Source: Todiramphus chloris collaris (Eukaryota; Chordata; Aves; Coraciiformes; Alcedinidae). From it: 64,000 nucleotides of DNA. Below, one piece after another: positions 10,301 through 22,104 of this stretch (position 1 is the first letter of the stretch; each line of letters starts with the position of its first letter). The notes below the pieces were generated by a model. It ran no database searches. It was not told the origin of the DNA and worked only from the letters and a program-made list of their open reading frames with translations. The translations under genes and the position numbers were made by a program. Location of the stretch: the NCBI GenBank assembly GCA_025345505.1, contig JANVCC010000027.1, forward strand, positions 929,679-993,678. Reading direction: 5' to 3'.

Positions 10301-13100
10301 AGGTCCTGGTTATAAGTGGCCACAATGGCATGAGGAGGCCTCCTGCCTGAGAGGACCGCTAAAGCAGAACCACAGTCTGCAATCTCTCTCTCCCAGGTGT
10401 ATCTTGACCTGCTTGCATGGCTTCCATGGAAAGTGAGGATGAAAGCTTGTCTGAGATGTGACAGCCCACTAAGAGGTTAGCCAGTGTCCCAGGTGAACAG
10501 TGTTGTGCCCAGATTAACACAGGAGTGTTTCAGATAGCAAAGCTGTGGATGGAGAAACTTTACCTTCATATGGTAGCAGAAGTTGTAAGGTACATCATCT
10601 CAAAGGAGCATTGCTGTGGAGAAGTTCTCTTGTGGGAGAAGTTACAGATGTGACCGCAGCATGCTATGGAAATATTTGCACTTCCTAAATGCTAACTCAA
10701 GTATGGGAAGCGACCTTTCCACAAGAGTCTGGAGATCAACCCCGTAGAATTTATTTAGCTGGCAGGTTGTTAGTGCTTTGCAGCCTTTGTAGGGCTTCAA
10801 GCTGTACCATGTGAGTAGGTGCCCTGTGTGGGCAGCAGGATGAGAAGGTGGAATACTCCCTTTTCCTGCCACCCCTGGGAAGGCTCTAGTTTAACAAGAG
10901 TCCTCAGTTGAGCCTGCAGTGTCAGTAGGGAACTATCTACCAGGAGAGGACAAGGTCATGATGGGGAACGCTTCTGTCCCCATCACCATCAGGGGTCCGT
11001 GGTGGCTGGAGCCCTGGGCTGTCCAGCACAGGCGTTTGAGTGTGTGGGTTGTGTGGTTAGAGGGTGGGGATGGAAGATGCTGACCCTCTCTGTGTTCCTT
11101 CTCCCTTGTGGACACAAGCATAGAGCTTATTCAGTCTTACACCTGGCAAAACTCTGGAGGGATTTATATGCAAGGGGTAAGATCAGCTGATCATGGTTGC
11201 AGACACACGGAATTTATAATAAATAATGAGCCTAGTTAACCAAGCAGGAAACAACTGGCTCTTAAGAGAGTGCACAGCACACTGGTTATAGGAGAGCTGG
11301 TAAATCCTGGCTGTGGAAAACGTGCATAATTTCAAATAAATAGGGAGACTGGTCAATTCCTGTGCTCTCTCAGAACCCAAGTTCTACAGAAAATGTGGAG
11401 ATGAGGTTTTCCACTTACTTCTGCATCTAATTGACCTATCTGATCTTCTTGCTTACTCTCCCCTCATTGTGCAGCTGTTAATGTGGCTCCCAGCTCCCAG
11501 AAGAGTGCACAAAGGGCACTTCTTTTTTGTACATTCAGCTTTCCGGACACATGCTTTCCAGCAGGAGCACCTGTGTGTAGCCGAGCGCTGGCTTCCCTCT
11601 CCCGCAAGCACAGATGTCATGCTCAGAAAGTGCACTTGCTGAGTTTGTGCTGTAGAATAATGTGGAACCAAACGAGGGCAGCTTTTGGAAAACTGGATGC
11701 AAGAGCATCTCCCGGCAGCCCTAACCTGCTTTGGAAATCGTTCTGTTTATTACTCAGGGCCCATTTTGCCCAGCTAGCCAAAGTCAGTGTCAGTTTTTTG
11801 GTTTTTTTCTCTTCCTCCCAGCCCTCACTTTGGTCTCCTTCTTACTGAGGGGAGGTAGCCAAGGTGCAATGGGTGATGTGAGTGCCTGCTGCAGCTACTC
11901 TGCCCACGTTGTGTCTGTTCAACACCTCCTGGGATTCTGCAAACCAGAGCACAGAAAGGGGCTCCTGATCTGCCAGGACACGTCTTCTTCCTAGTGGGAG
12001 TGCAAGGAAAGGCCTGGCTCTTCTGAGAGTGACGCTTATCTGCCCATTAGAAATAGGACGGGTTTATTTCTCAGACCTCTGCTTTTCTGGCAAGGTTGGT
12101 TAAAATTGGCCAGTGGCTTCAGAAGTTACTGGAGAAGAGGGAATTTATAATCAGACACAGACAAGCTGGCTTTATGTGACTGTGTGAGCCTCATTTCTTT
12201 AGGAAACCATGGTAAAATATGTGGATAAAGTTGCAGTAAAATTAAGGTTAGAGTTCATGCTGGCCTGTATTTCTCTCTCAATTTTTCTAGCATGATGACG
12301 TTAGTCAGCCTGGAGCTTTATGAAACTCTTTATTCCATATGCAGAATTTTTTCAAACCTATCTCATCTTCCCTGTTTTTTCCTTGCCAAGCTTAATCACT
12401 AGGTGGGAAAAATGAACACTTTAGAAAACAGAGGAGCCTGTGTGTCAGTGTTTCTGGGTAGATTTTGCTGTTGTTGTTTGTAAAAAACCTGAATATTGGC
12501 AGAACTTTCTGATTCATTCTGGTCTAAACCAGCATTAAAACATTCTGGCTAGATAGATTCCTTCCTGGCTTGCCCAGAGTCCCAATCGCCATGATGATGT
12601 TACTTGAGAAAGGAAATGTGCTTGACATCTGGGAGCGGGGCTGTGTCCTGCATCAAGCACGGTCAGGGAGAGTGTGAACTATGTTCTCTCAGTCTCGTTT
12701 TCTCATTGAAACCCAGTCTGATGGACTATAAGGGGACTATGAGGACTATAAAGACTTAAGCGTGAGGGAAAGAGGTGGAGATATTAACAGAGAGAAGCTG
12801 CCTGGCACCTGTGGATTTGCTTTGCAAGGCTGGAATTAGGAAGAATTGCCCAGACAGGACTCAGGTCCCAGCGTTTCGCTTGCCCCAGCACATCAAGCAG
12901 GTACAGAAGGGCTGAGCGGTGAGGTGCCTCTCTGCTCATGGTTTTCTCACCAGGTTCAGCGTATCAGGAAAAGGCAATCCCTGCATGTGAAGTGGGACCT
13001 TCAGCAGGCACTGGCGTCCTCCAGGGAACGATGGGATATAGCAGATGTGGCAGGAGACATTCAGGCTTAGTTGCTCCTACAAATGAAACAGCTCTAGTAA
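7387..13100. other. Noncoding DNA, no gene or element recognised
   Basis: About 5.7 kb without a recognisable gene, RNA or interspersed repeat. Overlapping open frames near 9.66-10.27 kb on both strands reflect locally higher GC. A short degenerate repeat of GGACTATAAG/GGGACTATGA lies near 12723-12752. Confidence 0.55.
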
Positions 13101-13113
13101 GGGGGGGGGGGGG
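13101..13113. repeat. Poly-G tract (13 G)
   Basis: A run of 13 guanines, followed by AAGCC and, about 20 bases later, by a short A-run. Confidence 0.92.
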
Positions 13114-16100
13114 AAGCCTTAACAGAATTAGCTAAAAAAAAATGTGTCAGACAAAATTGTGCTTTGAATGCATTATAAAAGCTTAGTGTTTCACAGAGAG
13201 AAAAGACAGTCAGGTGTTGATAGCATGTGGGAGGCAAGAGCTGTTATTAGTGAGTGGGAAGAAACACATTGAGTGTGGTGTGGGAGTAGGGCAAATGGGA
13301 ATGAATCTAGAGGCTCTTTTGGAATTACTCATATTCTGAATCATCCTCTTACAAACTCGCTCTCAAAGGCTCCAGCACAGCACATCATCATCCTCCGAGG
13401 TCCCACAATATTGCCGTGCTGAGTGTGGCACTGAGAGGGGTGTTGAGTAAGCACTGCGTGCAATAGTAGTGTAAGGTGTTCAGTGAGGAGCTGAAGTAAC
13501 TACTTCAGCCAAGTAGGTTGTGACTACGCTACAGAGATGGGATGCATAGCCATTAATTCAGCCCCCTGTGGGACCTGGGTGGACTATGCCAGTTCCAGAG
13601 TCTGCCTTCAGATATTAAAGGCAGACAGGTTCTGGTGAATAGAAAATAAGCAACAGAAACAGATGACAGAGAGCTCAACAGAATGAATCCTGTTCTCTGG
13701 GCTTGTCACAAATCCATTAATTTCCTCACTAATGGATCCTAATTCTGAACTTTTTGGATCATATTCTAAAAGAAAAGAATATAGAGTTTTACCAGACTAC
13801 TGCTTGCAACTGTACACCTTCCCATGTGTTGCCTTTATTTTCTGCTTAATGTGCTTGCAGCTATATTTCGACCTCTGCTGCTTTTGCCTACTGATCTAGT
13901 TTACCCCCAAAGGACTGTAGAAGATTTATTTTACAAATTTACACTTGAACTTCCTAGCAGAAAGCATTCGTTTTGCTCTCCGGTTTCAGGAGCATGATGA
14001 AAGGTATTTCCCACAACACTTGTGAAATTTAAATGAAAATGAGTCTCTGCATTAAATTCTTATTGCACTTCCTATGTCATATTACATTTATTAGATATTC
14101 TTTCTGAGGCTTATTATGGTGGGATTGTTTGGTATCTCCTGACCTTTGCCATTCATTTTGAGTCAGGCACACACACGTGTGTCTTGTTTGTCTGTATTCA
14201 TGGATGGGTGGCTGGCTAGCTAAATATTGATATATTTACTGTTTGTTTCTGGGCAATTGTTGTCCTATCTGCATAACAGTGGAAAAGAAGAAAAAGAAGA
14301 CAACAGGAAAATATATTTTCATTTCCAAGCTATCAAGTGGCTGAAAAGTGATGATGGGAGAAAGGAGTCATGGAAGGAAGAAAGGAAGGAATCAGTGAGT
14401 AGTCATAACAGAGGGGTGAAAACACACATTGTAAAAACCGGGTAAAAGCTGTAGATTCCTTATGGTTTGGTTTTGTTTTTTTTTTCTTCTGAATCCATGA
14501 AACAATTTAAAATATGAAAAACTGAGGCTAAATGAGAGCATTATATTGATTCGCCCCAATTTCCTCTCTTTCTTTGTTTTCAATCCAGCCTCTCTCATTA
14601 TAAGCTCTTAAAAGAAATAAATAAAAACTGTCTATAAATATCTGAAAGAGTCATTCTTATATAATAGCCCTTTCTTGCAGCAAAATTTATCATTATAACA
14701 ATACCATAGTAGTTTTGCTGGCAGAACCACAGCCAATCAAAACTATTACAATAATGGAATGTTTCATGGTTTTGGAAATTAAATGTGTAACCATGGCACT
14801 GAAATGTCTCTTAAATCATATTTGGATATGTATTTTTCACCAAATGATTTGCACATTATCTCATTCCATCTGAATTTTATTTTCATCAAAATTAGACCAT
14901 CGATTTTTTGTTTTCCTTTTTTGTTTCTGCAGCAATTTTGCAACAGAACTTCCCATCTGCTTTCACTTCTTGTAAGTTTGATCATATTTGTTCAAGAAGC
15001 AGATCTAAACCTTATTTTATCATGAGGCATAATTTAACTGCTGACTAATGGTCAAGCTGTAAATGCTGCTGTAAATAAGTAGAGTGATAAGTTGCAGGAG
15101 TGAGCAGTGCCATTGTCACCAGTAGTAGCCGCACTACTTTCAATAAGAGGCAAAGTGGTCAATGCCCTTGTTGTTCCAAGACTTGGGATCAGCTTGGGGC
15201 ATGGGAATCCTCAGGAGCTTGTTGAATCCTCAATGACCTGTTGAAGAATCATGGGAGCCTGGCATTTTTGAGCAAGGAAGGGTAGAAATCTGCAGGTATT
15301 GGCTCTCTGTAGACACACTGAGTCTTTGCTGAGGTGTTCGCAGGCACCTGGGAGGTGTTTTTGCTACTGCACTAAAGTGTAATTGCATCTTTGCCATGAA
15401 CCACCTCCTGTTTAGGGGAACTGCGTGAGGTTTGTTAGTAGAGCTCTCTGCACAACTGGAAAAAAAGATAAAATGCAAACTGCAAAACACAGAGAAAATA
15501 AAAGTACACAGAGAAGGGAAAAATATATCTGTGGCATGACCATCAACTGCATTCTAACTTGTAGAGCTCAGATCTCACATCTTTCTAATGGAGAACAGAG
15601 TGTTAGTAAATCAGCATTCACAAAGCGTCCACATGAACGTGTAGCTTTGAACAAAATGCTGAGTGAGGAAATGAAGTAAATTCTCATCTTGTTTTTCTTG
15701 GTATGGTCATGAGAAAATCTTTTTCTCAGCTTCATAACTTTTGTTTATGCGAATTTTAATAAATTTTGTGTGGATAAGAAGGTATGTGACTATAATGTAC
15801 ATTTTAGTAGTGTTCTTGAAACAAAGTGATGAAATGTAAACAAAGCCATCAGTGATCTCAAGATGTACAGGTTTTTCTGGACATATGTCCAGCTGTGAGA
15901 ATGCCAGTTCTTTGGGTGCAGCTGGGGGTCTGATCACACTCAAGGTAGTTCCTGCTGGAAGGTGGGTGCAGAGACAGCAGGCAGGGTTTGTGTGCGGTGG
16001 GCCAGGTACCTCAGCAGAGCCATGGGGTTTGTTAGTCTGGGGGCAGGGTCACCAGGAGGAAGCTCTTCTGGGCTGGTGCATCCCTGGCCGCTCTGTGAAC

Positions 16101-16871
16101 TCAGGTAGACTGCCTACCAAGGGTCACTGCTAGCATGGGGATTTCCCCACCTTTGGTGCAGGGATTTGAATGCTATTCCAGGGCACTGGCCCGGGGATGC
16201 GGTTGTTGGCTGCTCTTGGGCATGATTTCTCTGATGAGAAATTCCATCTTGTGCCCAAGAAAATGTTCCAGACAAAGTTAGTGTGAATATTCCTGCCAAC
16301 AGCTTTGGTTTCAACTAATTGACGTATTCTTTTGAAAAACAACTTTGTTAGAAAATGACCAACCAGCTCTGGTTTCACACCCTCTGATCTGTCATCTTTG
16401 ATCTGCCTAATGAAATCAGGGTTCCAGTAGTACTTGCTGCTGGGCTTTTAAAAATCTTTTAAGCTGCCTTCTGCTTTCGTCTAGATTTCTCTCTTACTCG
16501 ACTCGTCTGCAGCTCTTTTTCTCTCCTTAGGGAGAGCCCTGATCCCATTTCAGTCTCTTTCACAGGGGCTGCCTGCTGGTTTGCTGTCTTTTTTCTGTGC
16601 TCTTTTTCACCAGAAGTACCCATAACCAGAATGTAATGGGGAAAAAAATCACCCCAACCTATTTTCAAACTCCAAATGGGATTGCACTGAGGTTCAGGAA
16701 AGGTTCAGATCGTGATATCTTGTGAGATCTGGATCTGATTCTGAATCCGCTGTCTGTCTGGTGCTTGCAGTACAGTCTTCAAAGCAGTCCTCACAGGTAA
16801 TTCTAACAACCAAGCCACACATAATTCTGGTTCGGCCCAGGCCAGGTTTTGCTCACTGTGATTCCTACTCC
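13114..16871. other. Noncoding DNA, includes an AT-rich enhancer-like block
   Basis: No gene was recognised. The block 14640-15030 is AT-rich but not low-complexity, with ATTA/TAAT cores and CCAATCAAAA-type sequence. It has the texture of a conserved noncoding element, which is unproven. Purine-rich GGAAGGAAGAAAGGAAGG sequence lies near 14375-14392. Confidence 0.5.
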
Positions 16872-16903
16872 TTTTTTTTTTTTTTTTTTGTGGGGGGGGG
16901 GGG
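16872..16903. repeat. Adjacent poly-T (18) and poly-G (12) tracts
   Basis: Eighteen T (16872-16889), then GT, then twelve G (16892-16903). Paired homopolymers like this are unstable and prone to sequencing and assembly length errors. Confidence 0.92.
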
Positions 16904-17802
16904 CGTTTAGCTTATTCTGTTTCTAAAATAAATTAAAAAGTAGTATCTTTTACCTTGGTTGTCACAGCATCCTATTCTCCCAAGTAGCCAGATCCTTGTA
17001 TTCTTGACCTCTGTGTTTGGAACTGCCATGTTGAAAAGGAATTACAATGCATTACGGGTAAGAGGAATACAGGGGTAGTTCTGGATGTGGCTTGCTCAGT
17101 GAATAAAAGCATTTGGAAGTCGACTTGCTTTGATACAGTAGATGGCAAGAACACTATACGTATCTGTGTCAATGTACCCATAAGTTACACAGGGAAAAAA
17201 AACCAACCCTCTAACTAAAACTGGCAAGCATTCAGAAACCACAACTATTCAGTGTGTTGCCTGACCATTTTTAAAATATATTTTGCACTTTTGGAAGATG
17301 TTGTAATGCATTCAGCACAGTGTGAAGTCTTGGCATAGATGCTGGGTTCTAAAATAAGATGAGCTCTGCCTCTTAAAAAAGAAATGTTTGCCTGTGAAAT
17401 ACCTTTGCTGTTAAGGGTCGTTGAGATGGAAATGGAGATGATGCCACCAACAACAAAACAGATTTGTTTTGAGTTTTAACAAATAATCACAGCAATGGAC
17501 AAAGGCCTTCTCAGTGAACGCTGGGTGGGCAGAATTTTATCCTCGCTGCATGTTAGTCTCCTTCCCCAGATCCCTCTTAACAGTCATGCTGTTGGTTTGT
17601 TTATATGAAGGTGGCATTTGATTTGGTGGAGCAGGCAGAGGTCTGCCCCACAATGTGAGGTGTTTCTCAGATTGGTGCCTCCTCTGTCAGCTGCACATCA
17701 GCCACTCTTTTCATGGGAACCGGGCTAGCCAGGGGCCAGGGGAAACCTTCAGAGCTTAAGCGGTCCTCTCTAGAGCAGTGAGAAGTCAGACAAAGCAGAG
17801 CA

Positions 17803-17880
17803 GGGTCTTTAGTAAAGCCCAAGGTCTTTAGTCAAGCCCAGACTCTGCCAGCGCTGCCAGCAGCTCTGCCAGCAGCTCGA
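17803..17880. repeat. Two adjoining short tandem duplications
   Basis: The 19-bp unit GGTCTTTAGTAAAGCCCA-type is duplicated at 17803-17821 and 17822-17840 with two differences. It is followed directly by degenerate CTGCCAGCAGCT-like units up to 17878. Such clusters of small duplications suggest slippage. Confidence 0.8.
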
Positions 17881-17920
17881 GAGGAGCAAGTGGGAATTTT
17901 GCAGCTGCAATGTGAGGAAC

Positions 17921-17947
17921 TGGTGCTCACTGGTGCACACTGGTGTG
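17921..17947. repeat. 10-bp tandem repeat, nearly three copies
   Basis: TGGTGCTCAC, TGGTGCACAC and TGGTGTG follow each other head to tail. Confidence 0.75.
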
Positions 17948-18508
17948 GAGATCATAGTGTTATTTCACTCGAGAAAAATTAAGTGTTAGCCCTGCTCTGT
18001 TTTAGATGTGAAAAGTAGTACTCCTACAGTCTCTCCCCTGGGAAAGAAAGAGTCTGGAGGGAAGCTGTAGGCTCTTGTGCAACAGAAGCCACTGGTTGCA
18101 CCAAGTAAATTGGCCTTGGCACTTTGCTGTGCTGAGCATAGTGTGGTTCAGGAAATCAGTGCTAAAAGGAGGGCAGAGTGACAGGGTATCTTTACTCTCT
18201 TCCGGTCAGTGCTGAGATTCTCTTTTTGGCTTGAAGTAGGTTCTTTATTATGTGCCATGAAAACAAAACAAAATGAGGAAGAACAATCAATGACATAAAA
18301 TACTGCAGCCCTTTCTGCTGTTGCTTTCTCTTCCTCCACGGCTTGGTAGCTGCACTATCAGGATGCAGCTGATGGGCGGGAGGTGGCTCCTTCACCCCCA
18401 GTGCCTGTCACAGCTGCGCTCAGAGAACGCTGCTGCCAGCTCTGCCAAAGGGCCTCCTGAGTTCCCAATGCTCCCCGCAGCGTGCACTGGGCCACCCCGG
18501 TGCCGGCT

Positions 18509-19147
18509 CTACGGGCGGATCTCCTTGAAGTTCCTCGTGAGGCGGCTGTAACGGCGGCTGCCGTACTGTCTGCTCTGCTGTGGTTCGTGTGCTCCTGCCA
18601 AGGGCTCTCCTTGTTGCTGTGCTTCAGGGTGGTCTCCTCATCGGGATGACGTGACCCCGTTACCTGCCTTGTCCCCTTATGTGCGCGTTCCCTCAAACGT
18701 GCTCCACCATGACTCCGGGTGCAGGGGGAATGCTGGGATCCTATGGATCTTGCACTGCACCTTTGACACCGGAGTCACATCAGAGTGGGCAGGCGGCTAT
18801 TGCCCCACCGGCGTACTGGGACGAGCACCTGTTTTGTCCATCAGCCCTGCATCGCTGAGCAGAATAAAGCCCCCTTGGCTTAAATTGCTTTGTTTAGTAG
18901 GGCTCCAGGGAGATGTTTTGAGGCCCTGGAAGCTTGTCTCCTGTGCAGCCCTTGCAAGGGCTGTCCCACTCTCACAGGGTGTGCCTCTGAAGTCCTTCCA
19001 GCTGCTGGCTGCATCTTCTGAAGTGTCCCACTGGGAACCTGCGACCCAGTCCCTGGGTAGAATGACAGGCAGCAGCCACTGCTGCTTCGGGAGCTCAGGC
19101 AGATTGTCCTCCTTTGACACACCCCTGGGCTCTGCCCTGGCTCCACG
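18509..19147 (-). pseudogene. Possible decayed coding remnant, family unknown
   Basis: One minus-strand frame is open from 19147 down to 18800, meets stops at 18797-18799 (TAG), 18677-18679 (TAA) and 18638-18640 (TGA), and ends with TAG at 18509-18511. No frameshift is needed across about 210 codons. Parts of the translation have a protein-like look: HPESWWSTFEGTRT between the first two stops, and YGSRRYSRLTRNFKEIRP at the C-terminal end. I do not recognise a family and see no intron signals or poly-A tail proving a retrocopy. The surrounding 18.3-19.6 kb is GC-rich, so stops are scarcer by chance in every frame; a longer open frame (18880-19566, minus) overlaps in another phase. The likeliest alternative is simply GC-rich noncoding sequence. 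Confidence 0.2.
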
Positions 19148-19341
19148 TTAGTGCCCAGAGGAGGGACTGGCACCAGCCAGCTGGCCAGATAACAGCCACC
19201 TGCAGTAGGGGAAGATGCCCCTGCTTCAAAGGGATGAACTGTGGTACTGGAGCGCAGCAAGAGCTGCAGGGAGGGTGGAAGTGCCCCGACACATGGCCGT
19301 GCAGCAAGGAGCAATGGCTTCCACCGCCATTCCTGCCGGCG

Positions 19342-19416
19342 AGTATGGGAGAGCTGCCCGCAGCCGGGTGAGGGAGAGCTGCCCACAGCTGGGTAAGGGA
19401 GAGCTGCCCGCAGCCC
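19342..19416. repeat. 25-bp tandem repeat, three copies
   Basis: Units at 19342-19366, 19367-19391 and 19392-19416 share the core GGGAGAGCTGCCCGCAGC with one to three differences each. The repeat lies in the GC-rich 18.3-19.6 kb island and keeps several reading frames open across it. Confidence 0.88.
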
Positions 19417-19933
19417 CGCGGCATGGCTGGGAGCTCTCCCTGGGGCTGCCGGCCGGGCTGGCAGCGCATCCCGTGTTCCCCCGGGCACTGCGCAGAGGCT
19501 GGCCCTGCCCAGGTGTGCCGGGGAGGGGAAGGGGGCTCCATCTGGCCTCCTCTTTGTCTTGGGCACCCCTGGGAATGGAAAGCGTGATTTAGCTCTGAAG
19601 CATTAAACAAAAAACCCCTGAAAGACTATCCCTCCAGAATCGTCTAACCTCTTATAGCTTAATATAAGCATGCCTGAGGATTGATGAGGAAAGGATGTTG
19701 CTCCTGTTGGTAATTACCAGTTTGCTCCATTCAGTGTTTTCTATTGAGGTCGTTCCATTTCTGCCTTTAGACTTTGAGGTGTGTGCAAATGCTTTCTGCT
19801 GTGTCAGGAGCTTTGCTTAGCTATTCGTGTGCTCAGGCCCTGGGTAAGATCCTTATCCTTTCAGGCAGATCAAAGACATATGTTTGGTCGTTTGGAATAG
19901 GTAAGCAGGAAGAAAGAAATCTCTTAAGAGCGA

Positions 19934-20093
19934 TGACACGGTAGAGCTGCTAACGAACAAATACAGTCATATGCATATTTGTGGATGTCCCCCTAATAGT
20001 CACTGTCACCAATGACACGGAAATGCGTGACATTGAATTGAAATCTTGTCATTAATTGCAATGGCTGTCACTCAACCTGTCTTGCCAATGACA
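19934..20093. promoter_or_regulatory. Cluster of seven TGACA/TGTCA motifs, candidate enhancer
   Basis: TGACA or its complement TGTCA occurs at 19934-19938, 20004-20008, 20013-20017, 20028-20032, 20047-20051, 20066-20070 and 20089-20093. That is seven in 160 bases, where a random sequence would give well under one. Two share the longer ATGACACGG. A TAATTG homeodomain-type core follows the fifth copy (near 20053-20058), and CATATGCATAT (POU-like) lies near 19969-19979. TGACA is the core recognised by TALE homeodomain proteins (MEIS, PREP, TGIF families). The motif density is seen directly; enhancer function is inferred. Confidence 0.4.
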
Positions 20094-22072
20094 TTATTTC
20101 AGTAATCAGGTCCCCTCTCTTCTGCCCACAGCGAAAGAATATTAAAGTTTTGTTTTAAGAAACAACGTTTTGACCTGGGTTTATGAAACAAAACTGTGGA
20201 GTTCTTCCTTCTCTACATGAAACAAAGGGCACAAGAGCTAATAGAGGGTTGCTGTCATTCATTCAAAACTCTGAAGTTCAGGCACAATATAAGCACGTGA
20301 TGTGTTCAGTATCGAGCCAGAAACATGGTGCGACGCAGACACTCTGTTTATTTGTGGATTGCAGTGTGTGGATAGATAAATAAGTTTCAGAATGGACATT
20401 TTTGCATGCTGGAGTGTTTTGAATTCAGACAGAACTGTCATTCAAGGATGGTGATGTATGGAACTGACAACATTCAGCTGTGCAGAGACAACTTTACTCT
20501 CTGCAGTGTGGGGCTGCCCAGAGCTGCAAAGCAGCCAGCTTGGGATCCAAGCAGTGTAATGCAGAGCTAGCCCGAGATCGTTAGCCTGGGCGTAATGCCG
20601 CGCTAATGTACCTGTAGTGCTCCCAGGACCCAAGCTAATGGCTTGGCACGGTGCTCGGCTGGGTACTGACACCAGCTGCTGCAGGGATTGCTGCGTCGTG
20701 CCTGGTTTTCACACCATCTCTGTAAGCAAAGAAAAAAATGAATTAATGGCAAGAGACAGTCCAAGACTATGGAAAGCAGGGGTGTTCAAATCTGGGTTCC
20801 TGAATCCTTGTTCATACTCCTCAGGAGGATTCTGGTATAAATGTTATGGAAGTCAAGGATGGCCTTTGTATTGTCTGCTACAGGCTTTGGTTCAGAAGCA
20901 AGGACTGGAAAGTCCAAAGTACGTAGTGATTCCTACTGCTGTGATTTTTCAACACCATTTAATTGTCTCTCTGGAAAGCAGGCTTGATGAGCTGGTCAGT
21001 CTGCTGCTGTGCTGCCTTTTGGATTTAGCAGGAACAAAGTGCCTCCCAAGCTTCACAGAACCTTTGTTCACACAAAGTTTATAGGCAATGTAAAAATAAT
21101 ACTCTGTTCTCCCTCCCTCAAAAGCAAGGAACAAGTGGTACATGAACAAGAGCTATATGGGCTAGTTGATATGATGTAATAATAATCTAACTGCCCATCC
21201 CTGACTGAAGTTTTTTTAATTTTCTTTTCAAAAAAGAAAAGTGAGCGCTAATGTTTGAGTCATATTTTTATTGCTATTTTCACTGGCTTGATTATCTGCA
21301 TCAACTTGGTCTTACTAAGGCTGTAACTGTAGATGCCAATAAAAACAGAAAAGAGATGGTTCACAGTATAGTTGTGTCCAAGACGGACTTGGGAAGTACT
21401 GGAAACTTCAGAACTGAACCCGTTGCCATAACCAGTCGATCCTAGGATTGCTCAGTGAAGAGGGATTTCTGTCCAGCAGAGTCAGTGCACTATTACCTCC
21501 CAGCACAAGAGTTAGCATCCACCGGCTGACATACATAGGAACTGCAAAATCTTCCAGTGGGAATTCCACCCGAGAATGACAAGTTCTGGCTTAAGAAGAG
21601 CAGTAGATCAGCAGTTTACATCTGAAAAGCAGTTATGTATTGTTTCAGAAAATTCCACACAAACAGTAGAACTCCAGTACGAGAGATTATTATCACCGAG
21701 TGACAATAATAAAAAGTTGATAATGTCCAGTTGAAATACAGATTGTTCTAAAAGGTAACCTGGAGGGATTGGAAGAATGAGTGAGGGGCCAGAAGTGTGA
21801 AGGTCAGCAGTGCCTAGTGCTGTCTATCAGGGAGGGAGGTGTGGATACATTTTCTTTGCAAAAACTCCTGGCATTCTAATAGTTTTAACATTAGTCTGGA
21901 TGTAGTTAAGAAACTAAACACTTATTATGTGAGTTTTACAGCTGAGGGAACCGAAGGAGAGATATTAAATTTCAGATTTTCCTCGTAAATATCTTGCATC
22001 CTACAGTAAATCTAAGCTGAGATTGTTGTGTGTGTAGTTACCCCTCGGTACTGCTTTTCTTTGTCATCGGGG
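20094..22072. other. Noncoding DNA, nothing recognised
   Basis: No gene, RNA or repeat family was seen. A 155-codon open frame at 20617-21084 (+) has no domain features and is treated as chance. Confidence 0.55.
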
Positions 22073-22104
22073 TCATTGATACCAGCATTGATACCATTGA
22101 TACC
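22073..22104. repeat. 12-bp tandem repeat (CATTGATACCAG-like)
   Basis: TCATTGATACCA, GCATTGATACCA and TTGATACC follow head to tail, giving about 2.7 units. Confidence 0.8.

Noticed and set aside
12846..13135. Frame containing a charged stretch (VQRIRKRQSLHVKWDLQQ) as a coding exon
   Set aside because: The 3' splice-like CTCACCAG before it has a weak pyrimidine tract, no downstream donor was seen, and no family is recognised.
18880..19566. Longest open frame in the window (228 codons, minus strand)
   Set aside because: It lies in GC-rich DNA with a 25-bp tandem repeat, overlaps long open frames in other phases on both strands, and has low-complexity Ala/Pro/Ser/Gly-rich sequence with no domain.
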